Assembly: GCF_035984655.1 (NCBI RefSeq)
Contig: NZ_JAXCHT010000017.1
Location: 1-64,000 of the forward strand
DNA from: Actimicrobium sp035984655
Lineage (GTDB): Bacteria; Pseudomonadota; Gammaproteobacteria; Burkholderiales; Burkholderiaceae_D
DNA length: 64,000 nt
Direction: 5' to 3'
The notes beneath the pieces were generated by a model, which saw only the letters and a program-made list of their open reading frames with translations, did no database searches and was not told the origin of the DNA. The position numbers and the translations under genes are program-made. Below are positions 57,508-64,000 of the stretch, piece after piece; the first letter of the stretch is position 1; every line of letters starts with the position of its first letter.

Positions 57508-58689
57508 TCAGATCGCATCCAGCGCACGCCGCAAGTCGCGGCGCAAGTCCTCGACATTTTCGACCCCGACCGATAGCCGCACCAGCCCATCGGTAATCCC
57601 GAGACGGGCACGCTGTTCGGCCGTGATGGTCGCATGCGTCATGATGGCCGGATGCTCGATCAGGCTTTCGACGCCGCCCAGGCTTTCGGCCAGCGCAAAG
57701 ATGCGGCAGTGCTCCAGAAAGCGGCGCGCGCCGGCCAGATCAGTATTGAGTTGCGCGGAGATGATGCCGCCGTATCCGTTCATCTGACGCCGCGCCAGCG
57801 CGTGTTGCGGGTGCGATTCGAGGCCCGGATAGAACACCTTGCCGACTTCGGGTTGCTGCTCCAGCCAGCGCGCCAGATCGAGTCCGTTGGCGTTGTGCCG
57901 TTCGCAGCGCAGCGCCAGCGTCTTGATGCCGCGCAGCGCCAGAAAGCTGTCGAACGGTCCGGCGATGGCGCCCACCGAATTCTGCAGGAAGCCGAGCTGC
58001 TCGCGCCACGGCGCCTGATGCGCTTCGCCGCCGACAATCGCGATGCCGCCGATGATGTCGGAATGGCCGTTCAGGTACTTGGTCATCGAGTGCACGACGA
58101 TATCGAAACCGTGCTCCAGCGGCCGCTGCACGAAGGGACTGGCAAAGGTATTGTCAGCCACGGCGATGATGCCGCGCTCGCGGCAGATCTTGCCGATCGC
58201 TTGCAGATCGGCCAGCTTGAGCATCGGGTTGGTGGGTGTCTCGACCCACACCATGCGCGTCTCGGGTCGCAGCGCCGCCAGCAATTGCGCCGGATCGATC
58301 ATGTCAACGTAGCTGAATTCGAGTCCGGCACTGCGCCGGCGCACGCGCTCGAACAGGCGGTAGGAACCGCCATACATGTCATCACCGGCGACGATGTGGG
58401 CGCCGGCATCGGCGATCTCCAGCACGGTGGCAATCGCCGCCAGTCCGGAGGCAAACGCAAAGGCTTGCGCGCCGCCCTCCAGATCGGCCACGCAGCGTTC
58501 CAGCGCAAAACGGGTCGGATTGTGCGAGCGGCCATAGTCAAAGCCCTTGTGCACGCCCGGACTCTGTTGCACATAGGTCGAGGTGGCGTAAATCGGCGGC
58601 ATGATCGCGCCGGTGGTCGGATCGGGCGTCTGGCCGGCGTGAATGACGCGCGTGGCGAAGTGGTCCTGCGGTTCGGTGGTCTTGGTCAT
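57508..58689 (-). CDS. Cystathionine gamma-lyase/gamma-synthase (Cys/Met PLP enzyme)
   Basis: 393 residues of the Cys/Met metabolism PLP family. ATRVIHAGQTPDPTTGAIMP, YGRSHNPTRFALERCVADLE, ASGLAAIATVLEI and the PLP lysine in VVHSMTKYLNGHSDIIGG are all present. Sequence alone does not separate cystathionine gamma-lyase from gamma-synthase. The adjacent cystathionine beta-synthase gene, overlapping by four bases (ATGA), argues for gamma-lyase in reverse transsulfuration, giving cysteine from cystathionine. If the upstream gene is dead, the lyase still has an intact frame. Confidence 0.88.
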   Translation of the reverse strand: MTKTTEPQDHFATRVIHAGQTPDPTTGAIMPPIYATSTYVQQSPGVHKGFDYGRSHNPTRFALERCVADLEGGAQAFAFASGLAAIATVLEIADAGAHIVAGDDMYGGSYRLFERVRRRSAGLEFSYVDMIDPAQLLAALRPETRMVWVETPTNPMLKLADLQAIGKICRERGIIAVADNTFASPFVQRPLEHGFDIVVHSMTKYLNGHSDIIGGIAIVGGEAHQAPWREQLGFLQNSVGAIAGPFDSFLALRGIKTLALRCERHNANGLDLARWLEQQPEVGKVFYPGLESHPQHALARRQMNGYGGIISAQLNTDLAGARRFLEHCRIFALAESLGGVESLIEHPAIMTHATITAEQRARLGITDGLVRLSVGVENVEDLRRDLRRALDAI

Positions 58690-60062
58690 GAGAGTGTCCT
58701 GCGTAAATGATTGATCAGGTCGAAGCGGGTAATCAGTCCATGGAAGGTCTGGCCCTCGGCGATCACGGCGATCAGGCCGCGATCCAGCGTTTGATGCAGT
58801 TGCGCCAGGGTGGCGTCGGGACGCAGCGTTTCGATTGCGCTGGTCATCGTGGCGCCGACCAGCGCATGAAATCCGTCGGTCTCGGCAGCGACGTGCAACA
58901 GCAAATCCGATTCATCCAGAATGCCGACCAGTTGCCCATCCTCGATCACCGGCAACTGCGACAGGTCGGTGCTGCGCATGCGGCTGAACGCCGTCATCAG
59001 GGTATCCGTGGGCAGCACGCTGACCACATCGCCGTCGGCGTAGCGACGGCCAATGAAGTCGCGCAGATCGTCAAATGCCGGCCGCTGCAGCAAGCCCTGA
59101 TCGACCATCCAGCCGTCGTTATACAGTTTCGACAAATAGCGCGTACCGGTGTCGCACACAAAGGTGACGACGCGCTTGGGCGTGGTTTGTTCGCGGCAGT
59201 ACTTGAGCGCCGCCGCCAGCAACGTGCCGGTCGATGAGCCGCCCAGAATCCCTTCGGTGCGCAGCAGCGTGCGCGCCATCGCGAAACTCTCGTCATCGCT
59301 GATGGTGAAGGCGCGGCGCACGCTGCCAAAGTCGGCAATCGACGGAATGAAATCTTCGCCGATGCCTTCGACCGCCCACGAACCGCTGGTGCTGGCGACA
59401 TGGCCGGTCTCGACATATTCGGTCAGGATCGATCCTTTCGGATCGGCCAGCACGAACGCCACGTCAGGAGCCACCGTGCGGAAGTACCGGGTCAGTCCAG
59501 TCAGGGTGCCGGACGAGCCGACACCGAGCACGATGGCGTCAAGCTTGTGCTCCATCTGCTGCCAGATTTCTGGACCGGTGCTGCGCTCGTGGGCCAGCGG
59601 ATTGGCGGGATTATTGAACTGGTCGGCAAAGAAAGCGCCGGGAATTTCGGACGCCAGACGCGCCGCGAGATCCTGGTAATACGCCGGATGTCCCTTGCCG
59701 ACATCGGACCGGGTCAGGTGCACTTCGGCGCCCAGCGCCTTCAGGTGCAGGATTTTCTCGGTCGACATTTTATCCGGCACCACCAGCACTACCCGATAGC
59801 CTTTGGTGCGCGCCACCAGTGCCAGTCCCAGTCCGGTATTGCCGGCGGTAGCTTCGACCACCACGCCGCCCGGTTGCAGCCGGCCGTCGGCTTCGGCCGC
59901 TTCGATCATCGACAGACCAATGCGGTCCTTGATCGAGCCGCCCGGGTTCTGCGATTCCAGCTTCAGGAACAACTGACAGAGCCCCGTGTCCAGTCTGCTT
60001 ACCTAGACCAGCGGGGTATTGCCAATCAACGACAGTACTGCAGGTTGGGATAGTTCGGACAT
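58686..60062 (-). pseudogene. Cystathionine beta-synthase-like gene with in-frame amber stop
   Basis: Starting at ATG 60062 the frame reads MSELSQPAVLSLIGNTPLV, the usual start of PLP cysteine/cystathionine synthases, then TAG at 60005-60003 (codon 20), then VSRLDTGLCQLFLKLESQNP in the same frame. The remaining 440 codons are intact: PLP lysine in GGSIKDRIG, EATAGNTGLGLAL, GVGSSGTLTGLTRYF and two CBS repeats at the end (DLSQLPVIEDGQLVGILDE and LIAVIAEGQTFHGLITRF). One base change (for example from CAG or GAG) explains the break. TTG 59972 could reinitiate but would lose the N-terminal strand. It would make cystathionine from serine and homocysteine. A sequencing error is possible. Confidence 0.85.
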
Positions 60063-60277
60063 GGTGCAGTCAACTCCTCGAGTTACCCCCATGCCACGCG
60101 AGACGCGCAGCGTAGGCCGGCAATACTGGCCTGAGAATCGATGCAGGGGAACGGATTTTTTCGCATAAGCATGGTGCGAAATCGGTGAGGATGACGATAG
60201 CACCATTCAGCGCAGCAGGGCGGAGCCAGTTGGTTGTCGTGCGGGTGATACCTGAAGCGCCGCTGGCGCCCAGCGGG

Positions 60278-60961
60278 TTACTCGAATTGTTTGCGGAACT
60301 GGGCAAATTGCGCCGACAGCGCGTCGAGCTTTTCCTGCAGGCGTGCCACCTCGATTTCCAGCTGGGTGACGCGATCGACCCGGCCTTCTGTCCTGGCGGC
60401 GGGAACCGTCGCATCGTCCGACGCCGCACCCGCGACTTCGCCGCCAAGCAGATGCGCATAGCGCGATTCCTTGGTGCCGGGCGTGCGCGCGAGCCGGGTC
60501 ACCAGCGGTGGATATTTATCGATCAGGAATTGCAGACTGTTTTCGACCTGTTCGATCGACGCAAACGCGTGCAACCGTTCGCTGCGTGCGCGAATCTCGC
60601 CGACCGTCTGCACGCCACGCAGCATCAACGTCACCAGTACGGCCAGCTTGTCCTGCTCCAGCGTCCACTTCAGCCGCATGCGGTGCTCGTACTTGGCAAC
60701 GCGCGCTCCGGCCTGGCTGACTTCGGCCGCCAGCTTGCGCTGCACCAGGCGTTGCAGGGCATCCTGCACCTCGACATCAGTGAGCGTCATGACCGGATCA
60801 CGACTCGACAACTGATTGCAGCCGTTGGTCAGCGCGTTGATCGAGAGTGGATAGGTGTCGGGCGTCAGCGCTTCCTTTTCGGCCAGCACTGCCAGCACGC
60901 GCAGTTCAATCTGGTCGAGGATATCGTCGCCCGTTGCGACTGTCGGATCGGTCGGCATCAT
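60278..60961 (-). CDS. YceH family (DUF480) protein
   Basis: 227 residues. DUF480 hallmarks: ELRVLAVLAEKEALTPDTYP, LSINALTNGCNQLSSRDPVM, LRGVQTVGEIRARSERLHAF and LARTPGTKESRYAHLLGG. The fold is two winged-helix domains; function is unknown. A short coiled coil closes the protein (QLEIEVARLQEKLDALSAQF). It follows cysE by 1 bp in the same direction, so it is probably co-transcribed. Confidence 0.92.
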   Translation of the reverse strand: MMPTDPTVATGDDILDQIELRVLAVLAEKEALTPDTYPLSINALTNGCNQLSSRDPVMTLTDVEVQDALQRLVQRKLAAEVSQAGARVAKYEHRMRLKWTLEQDKLAVLVTLMLRGVQTVGEIRARSERLHAFASIEQVENSLQFLIDKYPPLVTRLARTPGTKESRYAHLLGGEVAGAASDDATVPAARTEGRVDRVTQLEIEVARLQEKLDALSAQFAQFRKQFE

Positions 60962-60962
60962 G

Positions 60963-61712
60963 TTATTGCACCAGCCGATTCAAGGAAGCCGGATCAAACT
61001 TGTCCAGCTCCGGCAGCGTCTCGCAGCCAATACCCGAGCACTTGAGCGCGGCCAGAATTTTTTCGATTTGCTGTTCCTGCGTGGCGGCGTTATCGATCAG
61101 GCCGTGCAAGGCTTTCGAGAGCGGATCATCGCCGCCGGGCATCACGCCATAAGCGGCGAACATGCGCGCCGCCACCGCGTCTTTCGGGTTGCCGTTGTCT
61201 TTCTGGACGATGCGCGCCGGATTGCCTACGGCCGTCGCGCCGGCCGGTACTTCCTTGACCACCACGGCATTCGAGCCGACCTTGGCCCCAGCACCGATGG
61301 TGAACCCACCCAGTACCTTGGCGCCAGCGCCAATAATGACGCCGGTTCCGAGTGTCGGATGGCGCTTCGTGCCCTTGTTGAGGGAGGTCCCGCCCAACGT
61401 GACGCCCTGATAAATGGTGCAATCGTCACCGACTTCGGCGGTCTCGCCAATCACCACGCCGAAGCCATGATCAATGAACACGCGACGCCCGATGGTTGCG
61501 CCGGGATGGATTTCAATGGCGGTAAAAATACGTGTCAGATAGGAGATGAAGCGGCCAATCCACTTCAGGTCATGTCGCCAGAACCAGCCCGCCAGTCGAT
61601 GCAGCACGATGGCCTGAAAACCGGGATAGCACGTGACCACCTCCCACGCATTGCGCGCGGCAGGGTCACGTTCGATGATATTGGCGATGTCTTCCCGCAG
61701 GCGGCTGAACAT
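60963..61712 (-). CDS. cysE: Serine O-acetyltransferase
   Basis: 249 residues from ATG 61712; an in-frame TTG 21 bp upstream is possible. An N-terminal helical region (SRLREDIANIIERDPAARNA) precedes a left-handed hexapeptide-repeat domain with AIEIHPGATIGRRVFIDHGF, GVVIGETAEVGDDCTIYQGV and the catalytic-site TSLNKGTKRHPTLG. It acetylates serine with acetyl-CoA, giving the precursor for cysteine. The C-terminal tail is longer than in E. coli and ends LNRLVQ rather than an Ile, so binding of CysK through the last residue may be altered. Confidence 0.94.
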   Translation of the reverse strand: MFSRLREDIANIIERDPAARNAWEVVTCYPGFQAIVLHRLAGWFWRHDLKWIGRFISYLTRIFTAIEIHPGATIGRRVFIDHGFGVVIGETAEVGDDCTIYQGVTLGGTSLNKGTKRHPTLGTGVIIGAGAKVLGGFTIGAGAKVGSNAVVVKEVPAGATAVGNPARIVQKDNGNPKDAVAARMFAAYGVMPGGDDPLSKALHGLIDNAATQEQQIEKILAALKCSGIGCETLPELDKFDPASLNRLVQ

Positions 61713-61777
61713 GAGTAGGGGGCGTCGTGGCAAAGACGCTTATGGTAACCGGTTCGCTGCGCTGCCGCTGTTGCCGG

Positions 61778-62515
61778 TCAAGCCTTGGCCAGTCGCTGGC
61801 GCCGCGCTTCGAACAGGCACACGCCCGAGGCAACCGAGACGTTGAGGCTTTCAACTGCGCCGAACATCGGGATGTGCACCAGGAAATCACACGCCTCGGT
61901 GGTCAGGCGGCGCATGCCCTCGCCTTCGGAACCCATCACCAACGCGGTCGGGCCGCTGAAGTCGGCCTGATACAGACCCTGCTCGGCGTCTTCGGTGGTG
62001 CCGATCAGCCAGATGCCGCGATCCTTCAGGTCGCGCAGCGTGCGCGCCAGATTGGTGACGGTTATGTACGGCACGCTTTCGGCTGCGCCACTGGCGACCT
62101 TGGCGGCCGTCGCGTTGAGCCCAACGGCACGGTCTTTCGGTGCGATCACGGCATGTGCCCCCGCGCCGTCGGCGACACGCAAACAGGCGCCGAGATTATG
62201 CGGATCGGTAATGCCATCGAGCACCAGCAACAACGGCGGACCATCGACCGCATCGAGCAGCTCATCGAGATTGCGCGCCAGCGAGACTTCGCCGGCCTTG
62301 GCCACCACGCCCTGATGGCGGCGCGTGCCGACCATGTTCGACAGGCGTTGGTCATCGGCCTGGATGACACGTACCTTGACGGCAGCGGCGGCCTTGAGCA
62401 TGTCTTTCATGCGCTGGTCGTGGCGTGCCGTGTCGACATAAATTTCTTCGACACTGGAAGCTTCGTGACGCAAACGGGCGGTGACTGCGTGAAAGCCGAA
62501 AATCAGTTTACTCAT
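61778..62515 (-). CDS. rlmB: 23S rRNA (guanosine-2251-2'-O)-methyltransferase
   Basis: 245 residues. A substrate-binding domain (KLIFGFHAVTARLRHEASSV) is followed by a SPOUT (TrmH-like) methyltransferase with LLLVLDGITDPHNLGACLRV, ALVMGSEGEGMRRLTTEACD and the knot motif VHIPMFGAVESLNVSVASGV. It methylates the ribose of G2251 in the peptidyl-tRNA site of 23S rRNA. It lies 5 bp after rnr, the standard rnr-rlmB pair. Confidence 0.95.
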   Translation of the reverse strand: MSKLIFGFHAVTARLRHEASSVEEIYVDTARHDQRMKDMLKAAAAVKVRVIQADDQRLSNMVGTRRHQGVVAKAGEVSLARNLDELLDAVDGPPLLLVLDGITDPHNLGACLRVADGAGAHAVIAPKDRAVGLNATAAKVASGAAESVPYITVTNLARTLRDLKDRGIWLIGTTEDAEQGLYQADFSGPTALVMGSEGEGMRRLTTEACDFLVHIPMFGAVESLNVSVASGVCLFEARRQRLAKA

Positions 62516-62520
62516 GGTTC

Positions 62521-64000
62521 TTATCGTTTCTTCTTGCCTGCTTTTGCGAACGCCTTTGGCGCGCGCGATTCTTTTGCCGGAGTGGTTGATGTGGATTTGG
62601 CCCGACGCGCCGCTTTTTCATCGACCGAGTCGTTCGCGCCAGCCTTCTGTTCCCGTGCCTGGTGTTCGCCGTCGGCCCGCCGTGCCTCGTTCTTGAGGAC
62701 GGTCTTGATACCCGGTTCCGTGACCAGGCGCAGATCGATCTTGCGCGCATCGAGATCGACGCGGCTGACCTGCACCGTCACGCGATCGGTCAGCTGGTAG
62801 CGGATGCCGGTGCGCTCGCCGCGCAGTTCGTGACGCGCTTCGTCGTACTGGAAAAAATCGGCGCCGAGGTCAGTGACATGCACCAGGCCTTCGATGAACA
62901 GGCTGTCGAGCTGCACGAAAATACCAAACGTTGCCACGCCAGAAATGGTGCCGGTGAATTCTTCACCCAGCTTGTCGCGAATGAAGTAGCACTTGAGCCA
63001 GGCTTCGACATCGCGCGAGGCTTCATCGGCGCGTCGTTCGTTGGCCGAGCAATGCACGCCCAGCGCATCCCAGATGGTCAGGTCGCCTTCCTTCTTCTGC
63101 TTGCCTTCGGCCTTGTCCTTGACCGCCTGCTTGCGCGCGGCGTTCGATACGGTGCTGTTCAGCAGGCTGGTGTCGATGCCTTTCGGCTCGTAGCGTTTGC
63201 CGAGCAGGATCGCCTTGATCGCGCGATGCGTGAGCAAATCCGGATAACGCCGGATCGGGCTGGTGAAGTGGGCATAGGCTTCGTACGACAAACCGAAGTG
63301 GCCGATATTCTCGGGACTGTAGACCGCCTGCTGCATCGAACGCAACAGCATGGTTTGCAGCAGCAAGGCATCGGGACGCGCCTTGACCTTTGGCATCAGC
63401 TCGGCATAGTCGGAGGCCGACGGTTTGTCGCCGCCGCCCAGGTTCAAACCGACCTGCTTGAGGAAGGTGCGGACCTGATTGAGCTTTTCCTTGGTCGGTG
63501 TCGCATGCACGCGATACAGGCTGGGCTGCTTGTGCCGCTCCAGCAGATCGGCGGCGCACACGTTGGCCGCCAGCATGCATTCTTCGATCAGCTTGTGGGC
63601 ATCGTTGCGGGTGCGCGGCAGGATCTGTTCGATCTTGCCGTTGGCATTGCAGACGATGTAGGTTTCGGTGGTTTCGAAGTCGATTGCACCGCGCACGTGT
63701 CGCGCTTTCAGCAGCGCGTGATAGACCTCATGCAGGTGCAGCAAGTGCGGCACCAGCGCCGGACGCTTGGCGGCATCGGTGCCCTTGGTGTTGGCAAGGA
63801 TGGTCGCGACTTCGTCGTAGGTCAGCCGTGCGGCCGAATGAATCACGGCCGGATAGAACTGGTACGCCTTGATCTCGCCCTTGGCGGTGATGACGGCGTC
63901 GCACACGAGTGTCAGACGATCCACGCCGGGATTGAGCGAGCACAGCCCGTTCGACAGCTTCTCCGGCAGCATCGGGATCACCCGGCGCGGGAAATACACC
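62521..64000 (-). CDS. rnr: Ribonuclease R, C-terminal part (5' end outside the window)
   Basis: The visible 493 codons are the downstream part of RNase R; the start lies beyond the window edge. RNB catalytic domain: YFPRRVIPMLPEKLSNGLCS, IEECMLAANVCAADLLERHK, GLSYEAYAHFTSPIRRYPDL. The S1 RNA-binding domain (about 365-450: EFTGTISGVATFGIFVQLDS) is followed by a Lys/Ala-rich tail ending AKAGKKKR. It is a 3'-5' exoribonuclease for structured RNA, also in trans-translation and rRNA quality control. Completeness of the N-terminal cold-shock domains cannot be seen. Confidence 0.95.
   Translation of the reverse strand, partial: VYFPRRVIPMLPEKLSNGLCSLNPGVDRLTLVCDAVITAKGEIKAYQFYPAVIHSAARLTYDEVATILANTKGTDAAKRPALVPHLLHLHEVYHALLKARHVRGAIDFETTETYIVCNANGKIEQILPRTRNDAHKLIEECMLAANVCAADLLERHKQPSLYRVHATPTKEKLNQVRTFLKQVGLNLGGGDKPSASDYAELMPKVKARPDALLLQTMLLRSMQQAVYSPENIGHFGLSYEAYAHFTSPIRRYPDLLTHRAIKAILLGKRYEPKGIDTSLLNSTVSNAARKQAVKDKAEGKQKKEGDLTIWDALGVHCSANERRADEASRDVEAWLKCYFIRDKLGEEFTGTISGVATFGIFVQLDSLFIEGLVHVTDLGADFFQYDEARHELRGERTGIRYQLTDRVTVQVSRVDLDARKIDLRLVTEPGIKTVLKNEARRADGEHQAREQKAGANDSVDEKAARRAKSTSTTPAKESRAPKAFAKAGKKKR

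Noticed and set aside
1..64000. CRISPR arrays, intact insertion sequences, prophage or rRNA genes
   Set aside because: No regularly spaced repeats, transposase or integrase frames, or rRNA-like sequence were seen on reading both strands.

Overview
The window looks like chromosomal DNA from a GC-rich betaproteobacterium, most likely order Burkholderiales and perhaps family Oxalobacteraceae. This is inferred from protein character (ParE/ParC, TilS-AccA-AlkA-CysS order, XrtA-type chain-length determinant, DUF3563, RNase R-RlmB) and not from any rRNA gene, since none is present. Gene density is high and both strands are used. One tRNA gene is present, tRNA-Ser(GCU). No CRISPR array, intact insertion sequence, prophage or replication origin was seen.

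Layout. 1-7.1 kb: a large coiled-coil protein of unknown role, a PhzF-like isomerase, a DeoR regulator, a NudK-like Nudix hydrolase, a membrane acyltransferase and an exported alpha/beta hydrolase. 7.3-12 kb: two consecutive GGDEF-EAL proteins for cyclic-di-GMP. 12-15.1 kb: HAD phosphatase, SDR with a divergent LysR regulator, and a BON-domain protein. 15.4-19.3 kb: an orphan polysaccharide chain-length determinant, an exported DJ-1/PfpI protein and a GlxA-type AraC regulator. 19.5-25.6 kb: parE, a lytic transglycosylase, parC and an MBL-fold lipoprotein. 26.3-28.1 kb: a secreted M4 metalloprotease.

28.2-31.6 kb holds the most unusual locus. It is a minus-strand operon of a TadE-like pseudopilin, a compact secreted HINT-domain polymorphic toxin, a small zinc-ribbon immunity candidate, a small membrane protein and an exported protein. 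The toxin tip plus immunity gene sit in a roughly 600-bp block of about 46% GC by hand count, against about 60% in the adjoining HINT-coding line. The drop starts near the HINT/toxin junction, as expected for an exchanged toxin-immunity cassette.

31.7-38.4 kb is an amino-acid catabolism/export cluster (P2C-reductase-like, aminotransferase, RidA, LysE, threonine-dehydratase-like) divergent from a MocR regulator that is coupled to an unknown gene. 38.8-46.7 kb has a chemoreceptor, a GT14 glycosyltransferase, DUF3563, a YHS/CMD gene pair that appears to share an operator with an AraC gene, a UDG-like protein, a deleted glutathione S-transferase remnant and an epimerase. 46.9-53 kb has tRNA-Ser, lysC, tilS, accA, alkA and cysS. 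53.2-57.5 kb has a TPR protein, an L,D-transpeptidase, two cyclophilins and lpxH. 57.5-64 kb has cystathionine lyase/synthase, a cystathionine beta-synthase gene broken by one in-frame amber codon, yceH, cysE, rlmB and the 3' part of rnr, cut by the window edge.

How genes work together. The dehydratase makes reactive enamines that RidA would hydrolyse. CysE, the CBS-like gene and the CGL/CGS gene form a sulfur amino-acid neighbourhood. The TPR and L,D-transpeptidase genes are translationally coupled and both end in an NTF2-like domain, suggesting joint cell-envelope work.
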